From positions 22,553,376-22,617,375 of the forward strand of contig CM037461.1 of NCBI GenBank assembly GCA_021014325.1: 64,000 nt of DNA, read 5' to 3'. This document shows positions 1 to 10,393 of this stretch, in pieces (position 1 is the first letter of the stretch; each line of letters begins with the position of its first letter). The position numbers and the translations under genes were made by a program. The stretch is from Plazaster borealis. Lineage: Eukaryota > Echinodermata > Asteroidea > Forcipulatida > Labidiasteridae. The notes below the pieces were generated by a model that did not search any database, had not been told where the DNA came from, and was given only the letters and a program-made list of their open reading frames with translations.

Positions 1-228
1 ACGTATTTAGTTCTGAAACTTGCTGAAAATGTTAACAGTTACGAGTATATTAATAATTTGTAAAAAAAAATATTTGCAAAAGTGTGTGATTTTTGTCAGT
101 TAGGTCGGTTCGTGGTACGAGCGACGATAAGTTAACACAAAATATGATAAGGCTTTTATGTACAGGAATTATTAACAATCTCGTAAAAAGAGATGAATGA
201 AAACACAGAAGATCTTCCAGTATTCCTT

Positions 229-1140
229 TTAAGGTTTTCTCGTCCATACTTCACTCAATGTGAGTGGCACAGAATAGTTAAAAAGATCGAACTCTGCCTC
301 GTGTCGACTGACGATTTTAGGTAAAAGCTCGGGTGATATTTGGGAGTAGTACTTCTTCAGGACATCTTGGGATGAGCTAAATGTATGGTGTGTCTCAGTC
401 GAAGGGTAGGTCTCCAGTTTATCGATTCCAATCTTCTTGAAGATATATTTGGCGTCTTCCGTTGCTGTCTCCAGCTTCCCAATGTAATCGTAGTGAATTT
501 CGCAAGGGTGGTACCAATCGAAGAGCGGTCTCCAGTGGTAATCCCCACCGCGGTCGTCTGGCTTCTCCACCAGCCACCGAAGAAACTCCTCAAAAGTGGG
601 CTTCCCACTGGCGATCTCAGCCCTGGTGGCTCCCTTCCGGAAAGTCTGGATGATTTTCGACCCGATGGGCTTGTAGTACGGGAAATGGCGAAGTTCAACG
701 TACTTGTCTCTGTACCCGGACAGAAGCCGAGCGAACGGCTCTCGGACGAAGAGGACCTTGGTGTAGTTTTCTAGCTCACGAAGGAACTTTTCATTATCAT
801 ATTCCCGGATGGAATAATCACCATAGGGTTGGGACTTTTTGAAAGACGGGCTGCCTTTTGTGTACAGTGACCTTATGACCTGTCTCCAGCTGAATGACCC
901 GACTTTAAGTACCCGACAGATCATGAACTTGAAATCGTCATTTGCGTACGCGTGCTCGTAAAACGTCTTCCAGGACAGAATTTTGTCCCGATCCTTTCGG
1001 AAGTCCAAGAGCGTCAAGTTGTAAAGTTCACTACACTTTTGATGAATAAGGTCGTGTCGAAACTTTTGTACCTTCTCCATGCGATTCAAGAAATCGTCTT
1101 CTTTGGAGAGGGCCTTCTTTGTGACCAGCGACAGTTTCCG
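229..1140 (-). CDS. Sulfotransferase exon 3 (catalytic domain)
   Basis: The acceptor TTCTTATTATTTCAG ends at 1141 and the TAA stop is 231-229. It codes for 303 residues with both PAPS-binding motifs and the whole Sulfotransfer_2 domain. The reading frame stays open upstream of the acceptor for 27 codons, which could be mistaken for a single-exon start. The splice site, and phase agreement with exon 2, argue for the spliced form. Confidence 0.9.
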   Translation of the reverse strand, partial: RKLSLVTKKALSKEDDFLNRMEKVQKFRHDLIHQKCSELYNLTLLDFRKDRDKILSWKTFYEHAYANDDFKFMICRVLKVGSFSWRQVIRSLYTKGSPSFKKSQPYGDYSIREYDNEKFLRELENYTKVLFVREPFARLLSGYRDKYVELRHFPYYKPIGSKIIQTFRKGATRAEIASGKPTFEEFLRWLVEKPDDRGGDYHWRPLFDWYHPCEIHYDYIGKLETATEDAKYIFKKIGIDKLETYPSTETHHTFSSSQDVLKKYYSQISPELLPKIVSRHEAEFDLFNYSVPLTLSEVWTRKP

Positions 1141-4100
1141 CTGAAATAATAAGAACATCAAAAGGGTTAGAACAAAGAAGTGATTTTTATGTAGCCTGTC
1201 TATTTTTATAAAAGTGTTCACGGACTTGCTCCAAGTCGACTATGGATGACGTAGAAAATATACTTCGATTGGTAATAAGACTTGCAGACTCTCTTAATAT
1301 TGTTGTCCCCAAACAGAATGTCCAGTGTTTAATTTGTATTTATTTTTAAGTTCGCCGGTGCTAAAGTTTGGAACACTATTAATTCTTCTATTCAAAGTTC
1401 CTCCTACATTGTTATTTTTAAATGTTGATATAAGAAACTGTACTTTCAGTAGTTGTACATTTTATTCAACTTTATTCTAGTCTGTTGGCAATTTTATGTA
1501 AATTTTATGTAAAACAGGACAATCCCATTGATGTGAAACAGCTTTTGCTGATCTTTTTATCCTGTATAAAGATGTTGCAATAAGTTAATAAATAAATAAA
1601 TAAATAACAAAAACATTACGTAGTCTTTGCTCGAACTGTTCACCATCTGAAACTCAGAGCATGTTGCGCTGACTCATCGGTAAAGGTATCATACAGGATT
1701 ATTAGAGCTGACAAAAATAGTCGCAGACAGTGTTCATGTTTCGTGTGTTCAACCATATACAACAAATAACAAACTTGTGAAAATTTGGGCTTAATCCGTT
1801 GTGTGAGTCAGGGGGAAATAGTGAAAAACTATGCACAATTTTCAGCATGTAAACACATTGCCGTGAATTATATTAAGCAGAAAAGAGGTCAACCCAGCTT
1901 CGGAGAGGAGGTAAAGTACCAGGCGAAACACGGCGGTTGGGAAGACTGTCTCTCGTTAAATGGTCTTTCTCTCAACAATCAATTATTTTCCTTCCTTTCC
2001 CCAACCAATCTCGATAATTTAATTAATTAATATATGCAGTCTATATTGTAGGATGGAGGCACCCTGGTATCCAGAATCAGAGTCATTTCCGACCCGGGGG
2101 CTTTACAGTGTAGTTAAAATTAGACTAAATAGAATTAGCTGTTGCAAACTGCTTACCAACTAAAAGGACCTATGGTATAAATACAAAAAAAAAAGTTAAT
2201 GGCCTGACGTTTCGACCCTAGCAGAGTGTTTCTCGAAGGATAAATGAAAACATTTGTATTTATTTTTAATTTTAATTTTTATTTTTTTAAACACGCTAAC
2301 CAAGTATCTTTTCGCTGTAGAATATGTGTTATATATCACCGGTCACAAGATTCTGACAAAGGTCCGGTTTGGATCGAAGGCTAATTGGCCATTTCCCCTT
2401 CAATTTTTATATATCACGGTCACCAGGATTCTGACGAAGGTTCCGGTTTGGATCGAAAGCTAATTTTATATAGGTGTGACAATAAAACATACATACTATA
2501 ATAACACACATGAACAGGTATATAAGTGTAACATAAGCAGTCATGGAAATACATGAATGAGAGAGAGGGGGCAGAAAGCACACAGAAAAAGCAAGGGGTA
2601 AACAATGAAGAAGGAGGCAAAGGGGGGGGTAGGGAATGGACTGGTTCGACCAAAATAAGTTTGAAACACAAAGGACAAGATCAAAAGTGGGAAGAGGGGG
2701 AAAATTTGTGAATGAGGCAAGCTAAAAAGGGGGATATCTGTAGGGGAAAAGGAGAAGGCAAAGATACAAAATTAAAATTTGAATCTAAACTTTCGGGTCA
2801 AATCGGCCAAATATCGGACTTGGCTTTTAGCTCTTCCATACACAAAATACAGATTTCAAATCCGTGGCTGATAAAAACGTCCGCCATGAGTCACTCGATG
2901 TTTTCGGGCATGCCTCACCGTGACATTCTCTGAAAGGACCGGTGCTAGTCGTTGAGTAGACGTCTTTCGAGTCGTGTTAAAAGACTTATCGAGCGGGGAG
3001 CCAGTCATTTCCAAGCTGGAAGGTGGGACAGACGCCTGGGCTTGTAGACTACGTGACACATCGGGCATTGGGAAATGCATCCACATTCTATCCATTTCTA
3101 AAATGCCCAAGAGATAATAAATGCCTTTCATTGTTAAACAATTAAATCCATATAATAATAATCACGAGAGGCAAACTCTAACAACTTAATGTTGTTGTCC
3201 CTAAACTGAACGTCACGTGTTTTAAACAATCCTGTAAGTTTGGCGGTGCAAAAGTTTAGAAATATTCCTTCCTCCATTCAAAGTTCCTCCTCCATTGCAA
3301 TGTTTAAATGTTTATAATTTTATAAGAAATAAGTAGTTTTACTTTTTATTTGTCTTTATTCTAGTCTATTGTTTATGTTGACCATTAATGTTTAACAGGA
3401 CATTGATGTAAAACAGCTTTTGCTGATCTTTTTATCCTGTATAAAGATGTTGAAATAAATAAATAAATAAAAAAATAAAAAACTCCCGGGTCATTCGGGT
3501 CCCAGCTGCAGGGGCCCCCTGACCCATTTCTGGGTCAGACTGACCCGGAAACTATAGTGTCTAGTTTGTTTTTCTTCTTCTTCTTAGCTGTTCCGACATA
3601 GTAGTCGGAACAGCTATTGTTTACGTCAATATTTTTATTAGCTGTTCTCAAACCCACTATCAACACGGAAACATCTGGTTCCTTTTTATTGACAATAAGG
3701 AAACAAAAAATTGTCAAAGTCCTGGTATGGGCAGATTATATCAACAGATCTATATTCTGGTGTCAACTGCCGATTAAATGAAACGCAAATGGCAAACAAC
3801 TAAAAATGAATTTGAATGAACTTGTCCATAAGTCCAGTTCACACAGGTTCCATCGAACAACATTTACCGAAGTAAGAGGAATGCTGCGATCGACCTTTAA
3901 TTATTTTAAATACAAGGCAAAGAATGACACTAATTATTTGAAATGTACTTACACCATAGGGCTACAATATTACTGATAATTGAATCTTTCGTAAACAGGA
4001 AGAGGTGACCGGGGGTTATTAGGTCAGGGGGAAACGGTGCAATGTGCTCGTGTATACGTCAGCCCATCCTGGATGGGGTGCTGGGACTGAGTGAATGAGC

Positions 4101-4560
4101 AATAAGCTCCTTGGTTTTAATACACTAATCTATATAGACCATTAATAATAATAATAATAATAAAGAGAGATTTATAAAGCGCAAACAGTTGCAGATCGGT
4201 TCCGCCTCAAGGCGCTGAAATACAAGCAAGAAAAAAAAGAAAAAAAAGTAAAAGAATTTTTTTTATCGTGTTGACACCATCCTGTTTGTTTTCATTGTAT
4301 TCAATAAAAGTAATGGATGCTATTATAGTAATTGTACAGGGACAAGTCTATTTCTCCTTCTAGCCTCGGTTTGGTTACATTGATTTGAATGGGAGAAAAT
4401 CAAGATGGCCGCACCATGTATAGAGGGCTAATTTGCCATGCTTACCGGTGTATTCTTCTATGCGGCGTCTCCAAGATGTCGTCACATCAAAAACAACGAA
4501 CAGACCAACACTCAAGACAGTGACCACACCCAGTGCCAGTTTCTTCCTCCGTATCCTCAT
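229..4560 (-). CDS. Carbohydrate sulfotransferase (HNK-1ST/CHST8-14 type), 3 exons
   Basis: CDS joins 4446-4560, 2919-3097 and 229-1140, giving 401 residues. Family knowledge: these Golgi type II enzymes move sulfate from PAPS to glycan chains. Residues 1-7 are basic, about 8-26 form the single membrane anchor, and residues 27-110 are a stem with NTT and NVT glycosylation sites. The 5-prime phosphosulfate site is C173-RVLKVGSFSW-183 and the 3-prime phosphosulfate site is VREPFARLLSGYRDK (230-244). The later HW...PC...YDYIGKLET block (300-322) is also typical of the family. Both junctions keep phase (1 and 0), and acceptors and donors follow consensus, with a CTAAC branch-point candidate before exon 3. 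Length is near the usual 350-440. The exact sugar substrate cannot be read from the sequence. The start is the first ATG followed directly by the anchor; an upstream in-frame extension exists but lacks signal-anchor character. Confidence 0.9.
1290..1606 (+). mobile_element. LINE 3-prime end, copy 1
   Basis: Around 1351-1430 the plus strand reads KFAGAKVWNTINSS, the kind of segment seen just before the end of CR1/L2/Jockey reverse-transcriptase ORFs. It is followed by a 3-prime UTR and an (AAAT)n tail at 1588-1606. A second copy at 3165-3472 shares the whole stretch. It sits in intron 2 of the sulfotransferase gene, antisense to it. Confidence 0.6.
1690..1862 (-). repeat. MITE-like family D fragment
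   Basis: Matches, in inverted orientation, the repeats at 7560-7840 and 56395-56690. All share the block around 'cacacaacgaattat' and 'tgctgaaaattgtgcat'. No coding capacity. Confidence 0.5.
2126..2245 (+). repeat. GACGTTTCGACC repeat, copy 1
   Basis: Shares 'ttagctgttgcaaact', 'aaaaggacctatggta' and 'ctgacgtttcgacc' with 18998-19100. A further inverted piece lies at 19118-19160. Repeats with this GTCGAAACGTCAG motif are common in invertebrate genomes; the element class is not certain. Confidence 0.5.
2919..3097 (-). CDS. Sulfotransferase exon 2 (stem region)
   Basis: The acceptor TTATCTCTTGGGCATTTTAG precedes 3097, and the donor ACG|GTGAGG follows 2919. The 179 bases fit phase 1 in and phase 0 out. 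The Ser/Thr/Pro-rich stem has N-glycosylation sites NTT and NVT. No catalytic motif lies here, as expected of a stem. Confidence 0.78.
3165..3472 (+). mobile_element. LINE 3-prime end, copy 2
   Basis: Diverged copy of 1290-1606, with the same KFGGAKV start, now broken by a stop, the same 'cagcttttgctgatc' 3-prime UTR and an (AAAT)n tail. It lies in intron 1 of the sulfotransferase gene. Confidence 0.6.
3481..3550 (+). repeat. GGGTCA/TGACCC element fragment
   Basis: GC-rich stretch built from GGGTC and GACCC words. It contains a palindrome GGGTCA-GAC-TGACCC at 3532-3546. It belongs to a family also seen near 38.3, 40.4-40.7, 42.4-42.5, 47.4-47.5, 58.3-58.4 and 58.9 kb. Confidence 0.6.
4141..4230 (+). 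repeat. (AAT)n with SINE-like 'aaagcgc' segment
   Basis: A run of about seven AAT units is followed by 'tttataaagcgcaaac' and 'ctcaaggcgctgaaat'. Similar segments occur at 9250-9312 and 57048-57122. It lies downstream of sulfotransferase exon 1, in intron 1. Confidence 0.4.
4446..4560 (-). CDS. Sulfotransferase exon 1 (cytosolic tail and membrane anchor)
   Basis: Begins at ATG 4560-4558 (MRIRRKKLAL...). It encodes a basic tail and a hydrophobic stretch (LALGVVTVLSVGLFVVF), then WRRRIEEYT. It ends phase 1 at the donor G|GTAAGC (4445-4444). Confidence 0.82.
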
Positions 4561-4676
4561 GATGCTGTTGTTGTTAACTGAAGAGGAGATGCAAGCACAC
4601 AAAACACTATTGTTATTGTTAGTATGTACGTACACTCTCTTTACTACGGAGTTCTTAAAGTGCCATCAAACAAGTT

Positions 4677-5077
4677 GAGATCCTGAGATGAGTTATCTTG
4701 GGATGACGACACCCCTATGTAAGACGTCGTCCTCCCAATATATTTCATCTTATGATGTCGGCAAGATGAAAAAAGGATGTCGACAATGTGAAAGAAGGAT
4801 GTCGACAATGTGAACGAAGGATGTCAACAATATGAAAGAAGGATGTCGACAATGTTAAAGAAGGATGTCGACAATGTGAAAGAAGGATATCGACTTTCAG
4901 AGATAATTCATCTTGGGATGATTAATGAAAATATCGAGAACCCAAGATAAATTGCCTTGAGAAGACGACATTCTACTTTTAAGATGTCGTTATCCCGAGA
5001 TAAATCATCTCAGGATGTCGTCATAAATGTACGTTTATGATGTCATCATCCTTTGCAGTAAATTATCCCAGGATCTC
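4677..5077. mobile_element. hAT-like MITE with 8-bp target duplication
   Basis: Ends are GAGATCCTGAGATGA and TTATCCCAGGATCTC, inverted copies of each other. The element is flanked by the 8-bp duplication AACAAGTT at 4669-4676 and 5078-5085. An 8-bp duplication is usual for hAT elements. It is 401 bp long with no ORF, and its centre is a 22-bp tandem repeat. It begins 116 bp upstream of the sulfotransferase start codon, so it may lie in that gene's promoter or 5-prime UTR. Confidence 0.7.
4764..4895. repeat. 22-bp tandem repeat, about 6 units
   Basis: Units of the form GGATGTCGACAATGTGAAAGAA repeat with few changes. They lie inside the hAT-like MITE, so the array expanded after or within that element. 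Confidence 0.85.
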
Positions 5078-6115
5078 AACAAGTTGGACGGCACTTCCAG
5101 CGAGCTCTGTATACTTTATGTTTGTGTGTTTATTTGTGTCGATTTGATTTGAAGGTCTGACACAAAAGAAAAAGAAGACTGTGTGACATGCAAATGAGTC
5201 TCGATGGCTTCTGTTGACGTCCGTTTCGCAGCTTTATTATTATTGGAATAGGCCTATTAAAAAACAAACAGACCAGGGCCTGAATTGTTTTCAAGGTTCA
5301 GCAAAATTAATTACAAATTAAAAATTGCTGGAAAAAACCCAAGAAACCTTTCAAGGCTTAAAGGTATTGTACACTTTTGGTAACAGCTCAAAATCAGTGT
5401 CCACATGTTGTGTGACTCAACATGCATGAACAAACAAACCTGTGAAAGTTTGAGCTCAATTGGTCATCGAGGTCACGAGAAAATATTGAAAAGAGACCTT
5501 ATGTGTTTTCTGTTTTGTCAAACATCGAGTGTTTGTCGCGCGTGATAAAAACTATTGTTTTACTCATTTCTCAGAAACGATAGCATTTTAGGCAGAAATA
5601 TTTTAAGGAACCCTTTTTACCATTACCGACTTTAAATCATGTAAGTTATGTGTAAATGTGTGAAACGATTAACATCCTGGAAATGTCGAGAACCCAAGAT
5701 AAATTGTCTTGAGAAGACGACATTCTACTTTTAAGATGTCGTTATCCCGAGATAAATCATCTCAGGATGTCGTCATAAACTTACGTTTATGATGTCATCA
5801 TCCTGTTCAGTAAATTATCCCAGGATCTCTACAATTAAGTTGGATGGCACTTCCAGCGAGCTCCGTATACTTTATGACATAATGTACCTGTGTTTATTTG
5901 TGTCGATTTGATTTGTAGGGCTGACACAAAAGAAAAAGAAGACTGTGTGATATGCAAATGAGTCTCGATGGCTTCTGTCCACGTCCGTTTCGCAGTTTTA
6001 TTATTATTGGTATAGGCCTATTAAAAAACAAACAGACCAGGGCCTGAATTGTTTTCAAGGTTCAGCAAAATTAATTACAAATTAAAAATTGCAGGAAAAA
6101 AACAAGAAGCCTTTA
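4928..6115 (+). repeat. Local duplication (4928-5350 and 5678-6115)
   Basis: The two blocks, 750 bp apart, share the right half of the hAT-like MITE plus about 260 bp of host flank, for example 'cacttccagcgagctc' and 'atgagtctcgatggcttctg'. Copy 2 carries small changes, such as an extra 'acaat'. A family-2 MITE (5358-5668) sits between the copies. Confidence 0.8.
5358..5668 (+). mobile_element. TTAA MITE family 2, copy 1
   Basis: Begins TTAAAGGTATTGTACACTTT and continues through 'ggtcatcgaggtcacgag' and 'cagaaacgatagcatttt'. It is truncated before the right end. Other copies are at 8154-8700, 49543-49873, 53581-53746 and 54647-54988. Confidence 0.7.
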
Positions 6116-6387
6116 AAGGCTTAAAGATCACATTAGGGATTAGAAAAACAAATATAATCAAGAATATATAATAGCAAAATAATTAATAAATTACGGAGAG
6201 AAATGAGACCAAACGGCGAATTTATTGATTGAGCAAGTATAATCAAGAACATATAAACGCAAGATAATTAAAAAAATTACGGAGAAAAATGAGAACAAAC
6301 AGCGAATTTATTGATTGGGCAAATTAACTAGAGAGGGAATGCAGCTGTTTTTGTACCGGTTTTTCCCGCATGGTATTAACGGAACTG

Positions 6388-6756
6388 TAGGGAAGGTGTA
6401 TTTTTGGTAATTAATCCACAAATTAATGACCATAAAAACTGACTTGGTAAAGAGCTGTTAATATAATAAAACATTGTTAGGATCGACCCACTTTGAAGTA
6501 ATGTAGTTTTAGAGAAAGAGGTAATTGTTTATCCCAAATTTGAACCTAGGGCATGAAGCCTTTCTCAGCATCTGAAAGCACATCATTCATATGCAACAAG
6601 GGTGTTTTTTCTGTCATGATTTTCTTTCAAAAAAATTCGATGACCAATTTAGCACAAATTTAAAAAAGTTTGTTATTTTATGCATAAAATGTTGGGATAC
6701 ACCAAGTGAGGATACTGGTGTTTGAAAATAATACCAAAAGTAAACTCTACCTAAGG
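6388..6756 (+). mobile_element. TTAA MITE family 4, copy 1
   Basis: Related to 16475-16847. Shared landmarks are 'ttggtaattaatccac', 'gaccataaaaactgac', 'gaaagaggtaatt' and a closing 'ataccaaaagta'. Diverged; termini not sharp. Confidence 0.5.
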
Positions 6757-6759
6757 TCA

Positions 6760-7560
6760 GTCTTTATAATCTTTTGTTTGTATTGTATATTATTGTAAAC
6801 AATTATTTCAATAAATAAAAATTGCTTTGCTTGTACTGTCTTCGTGTGACATGTAATTGTAATTAATTAATTGATACATTCCTGTATTTCCCGTGTCTTA
6901 ATTAATTAGTTTACGAAGGAATGCACTGACGGCAATTCAACAGGGACAACGGCAATTCAACAGCAATTCAATTCATTCAATTGCATCCGGCCACCTTTTT
7001 TTAAAGGGATTTATTTGAAGTTTAAAATAAGATGTTGGACTTTATTTCCCTTTTTAAAAAATTTCTCTTGAAAAATTGGTAGCTAAAATGCTAATTTTTT
7101 ACCTTTATAGATAAAAATCAATAGCACATTTCATCGCGCGGACGGAACTCTCGCGCACTAATGCCCAAAGGAACTAAAATAGAGTGTAACGAGCAGCGTT
7201 GTCAAGACCACCATAGACCCGAAAACTGGGTTTTTTCCCTAATGATTTTGACCTTTTGTAATAGTTCAAAGTGCCTCTCTGTATACATTCTGTCAACTCT
7301 TCTGGACAGATAAAAATATAATTTGACCTAAATTACCAAGGGAGATAAAGTGGTGGCCGGATGTGGAATTTAACCCTAAAGGGTGTAGAATATCTGGTAG
7401 TTTTGGTATAATAATCACATTTAAAGGCATAATACAGGATTGGTATTAGGATACCTAAAAAATAAATATTTATTATAATTTTTGTTTTTAAAGCATCGGC
7501 TTTAATCTCAAAGGGGCACGGACATCAAATTTAGGGGGGGGGGGCCTCAAACTAGAATCA
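6760..7560. other. Gene-free stretch
   Basis: AT-rich DNA with a homopolymer G run near 7538-7547. I see no exon, ORF of note or clear element end here. Confidence 0.5.
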
Positions 7561-7840
7561 TGTTTTCCCCCAGTGAAATATTTCCCTCTGAAATGAAGTC
7601 ATATTCGAAAAAACTGTATCTGGAAAACCTTACCCCCAAAAATAGCGAACAGCTCATTTCAATTGTTACAACCATTGTGTTAACATGCTGAAAATTGTGC
7701 ATGGGTTTCTCACTAATTTGTCTCTACTCACACAACGAATTATATAAAGCCCAAATTTTCCACAGGTTTGTTATTTCACGTGTGTATGGTTGATCACACA
7801 AAACACTGTCTGCGACTATTTTGTCAGACATCATAGGAGT
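7560..7840 (+). repeat. Family D repeat
   Basis: Aligns by eye with 56395-56690. Both run from 'tgaaatgaagtcatattcg' through 'aacagct(c/g)atttc' to 'cacacaacgaattat' and 'cacacaaaac'. Confidence 0.55.
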
Positions 7841-8153
7841 CAGATAGCAAACAATCCCCGTGAATTAAATTACTCGACATCACATCCCGAAAACACGTAT
7901 CACTTAACCTTGCTACTAGCGATCGGACAACCCATCCAAACTAGAAAGTCAACTTGGTTCTTACACTAGTATGCCCACTTGCTTTTACTGTATGATTTCT
8001 GCTTCCCTCTCTCTCTATTCACGAATTTCACCTTGTTTGCTTCTGTTGTTTAGGCCTATGTGTGTTGTGTTGTCATTAAGCTTTCGAGAAATAATTAGAC
8101 TCTGCTTAGGTCAAAACGTCATCAGGCCGTTAACTATTTTGTTTGCATTTATC

Positions 8154-8700
8154 TTAAAGGCCCTGTGCACTATTGGTAAGATCGAAAAACACAAAATGTT
8201 CACAGATTTACACATAACTCAGGGGCGGATCCAGGATTTTCCAAGCGGGGGGGGGGGGCGTGATTTTTTTTTTTCAGAATGAAAGACCGCGCCATCCCCA
8301 GACAGCATTTTAGAGAGAGAAATTGAACATAATTTTTCTATAGAGATGCACGAATGAGTATGACTTCTGATTTTTTTTTTCTCTCCTTTTTTTTGTTTTT
8401 TTGTTTTCCTGGCAAAAGGGGGGGGGGCGTGCGCCCCCCACGCCCCCCTGGATCCGCGCCTGTAACTTACATGATTTAAAGTAAGTAATGGTAGAAAGGG
8501 TTAAATATTTCTGCCTAAAATGCTATCGTTTCTGAGAAAATAATGAGTAAAACAATAGTTTTTATCACGCGTGATAATAAACTCGATGTTTGAAAAACAG
8601 AAAACATAATAAGGTCTCTTTTCACTTTTTTCTCGTGACCTCGATGACCAATTGAGCTCAAGGTTTGTTATTTCATGTATATGGTTGATTACACAAAACA
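8154..8700 (-). mobile_element. TTAA MITE family 2, copy 2 (interrupted)
   Basis: Inverted family-2 copy starting TTAAAGGCCCTGTGCAC. It is split at 8219/8463 by another MITE. The halves rejoin to match 49543-49873. Confidence 0.75.
8220..8462. mobile_element. Nested 243-bp MITE with GGATCC ends
   Basis: Ends are CAGGGGCGGATCCAGG and CCTGGATCCGCGCCTG, imperfect inverted copies. The flanking duplication TAACT is at 8215-8219 and 8463-8467. Removing one copy restores the family-2 sequence 'cacataacttacatg'. The interior is G/T homopolymer-rich with no ORF. I cannot name its superfamily from a 5-bp duplication. Confidence 0.75.
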
Positions 8701-8759
8701 TGAACACTTTCTGCGATTATTTTGTCAGCTCTGCCAATCCTGTGTAAATACCTTTCCTT

Positions 8760-9060
8760 TTGGTTGGTAAGCAGTTTACAACAGCAAATTCAATTTTGTC
8801 TCGTTCTTACAAAGAATTACAAAATGTTATCTCTCTCCACAAAATACTACTTCTGAAAAGAATTTTGTTTAGAACGACCATTGGAGTAAGTCTAGCACCA
8901 ATTACCGACCCTACCACCTCCATCTATGGTTACGCCACACTGCTTGCTCTCCGTCGGTCTACCGCAGATGACGTTCATTAATGGGGGACACTCGATCATA
9001 GTTGGCGCGTGTTTGGCCATTATCACACTGACTGCGTGCGGCCGTGGCTGAAAGCATCTA
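8760..9060. other. Gene-free stretch
   Basis: Unique-looking DNA with only short chance ORFs, and a fragment of the 'gtaagcagttt' repeat at 8765-8790. No supported gene. Confidence 0.45.
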
Positions 9061-9064
9061 GGCC

Positions 9065-9205
9065 TATACGCCAATCAAGCACTGTTGCATATGCTGCAGC
9101 ATCTAAAAAATACTGCCAACAGCCCAGTCTTAATCAAAGTGCAGGATGACCATAGGAATTTAAGGAACACTGTACTATGCTTGGATCGTAATGGACGAAG
9201 TGTCA
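9065..9205 (+). repeat. Uninterrupted copy of the repeat hit by the 2.8-kb element
   Basis: Matches 9945-10000 and then, directly, 12845-12920: 'cgccaatca', 'atgctgcagcatcta', 'agcccagtcttaatc', 'tgcttggatcgtaatgg'. It is therefore the empty-site reference for the insertion at 10001-12844. Confidence 0.85.
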
Positions 9206-9940
9206 TACTTCAAAACGTAGCTCCACTTACCTTGCAAGAAATAATAATACCTTAAAGCGCTTAGAGGCTGGCCTGGCGCTGTACAAATACGTTATACTAC
9301 TACTACTACTATAATACAATGTATGCACTACATAAAACGTTGGAGCCGGACACTATTGTGTACATCCATTGCATTCATTTGCAAATTTGATATTTTAAAA
9401 GCTGTAGGTCAGTAATTGTCGCATGACTGCTTGCAATGGTTTATTGACATATATACAATTTTCACTATACAGCCCATGCTGTTAAGCCAAACTAGAAAAC
9501 CGATGACGTCTTATCGATACATTGGTATTTAAGTATTATGCTTAAAATGTTAAATGAAAAAACAAAGTTGAACTTTCAAAGTGTTTTCAGCAAAAAATTG
9601 GTTGCATATCTTCAAACGAGCCGTTGAATTACTCACAAGTACATCTATCATGTATGCCATTTACTGAAGTTTAATTATGTTTTGTTGACATTCTTAATTT
9701 ACAATTATTAGAAGTTTTCAACAGGGTTTCAAATACAGTGAGTGGACACTCATTAAGTATCGGTGCATGAAACATTGATTGTTCAAAACATAATATGCAC
9801 TGATGATGATGTCATTAAAATAAGTCAAGCATAGTATGAGCTATCGGTTGCATACAGGCAATGGCATGTGGTCACTTTTTGACCTTAAATGGCTTGTAAT
9901 TTGACACCTGATGACGTAATCGTGACGTCACAACTTACTC
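9206..9940. other. Gene-free stretch
   Basis: AT-rich DNA with a (TAC)n run near 9295-9310 and a SINE-like 'aaagcgcttagagg' fragment at 9255-9280. Nothing coding seen. Confidence 0.5.
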
Positions 9941-10190
9941 ATACGCCAATCATGCACTGTTGCCTATGCTGCAGCATCTAAAAATACTGCAAAAAGCCCA
10001 CACTCTTAAAGTGCGAGATTTAAAACGTTAATCTATTATGGGATTTATAAAAAAATTAATCTACTAAAAAATTAAACTATTAAAAATTAATCTTAAAAGA
10101 TTTAAAAAAGCTAAAATTAACCATCAATTCGAAAACGAGTTTTAATCCCCCGACTGATTTAAAAAGGACGCTACAATTATCGACAAAGGA

Positions 10191-10265
10191 CCAATCCGGT
10201 GATTGGCTTGCATCACGTGATGAGCATTTCGGGGAGCGGGATTTTCAACGACATCCGCCATCCTG
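10191..10265 (+). promoter_or_regulatory. Promoter-like cluster inside the 2.8-kb element
   Basis: Contains an inverted CCAAT pair (CCAATCCGGTGATTGG, 10191-10206), a palindromic E-box TCACGTGA (10213-10220) and a YY1-like CCGCCATCCTG (10255-10265). It ends 52 bp before the first ATG at 10318. The local GC content is higher than its surroundings. Function is inferred. Confidence 0.5.
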
Positions 10266-10317
10266 TTTTACGAAGGGCGATCGTCCTTTTGTTCTAACGT
10301 TGCTTTAAGTTGCATAG

Positions 10318-10393
10318 ATGGAGGATCAATTGCTCCTGTTTTTAAACACAACGCTTGGTGACAGGACAGCCACCGTTCTTGAAATTTTTCAAG
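10318..10393 (+). CDS. First coding exon of the element-borne gene
   Basis: ATG is followed by 24 codons (MEDQLLLFLNTTLG...EIFQ) and a strong donor AAG|GTAAGTAA, leaving phase 1. The N-terminal style resembles SAM-like starts of a widespread uncharacterised family, but it is too short to prove. The ATG follows the CCAAT/E-box/YY1 cluster. The next exon in phase is uncertain: the obvious acceptor at 11546 needs phase 0, whereas an inner acceptor (CATGCAG, 11571) fits phase 1. Confidence 0.55.

Noticed and set aside
385..774. A 129-codon plus-strand frame and two other frames over 357-774
   Set aside because: Shadows of the sulfotransferase catalytic exon, whose motifs are clear on the minus strand.
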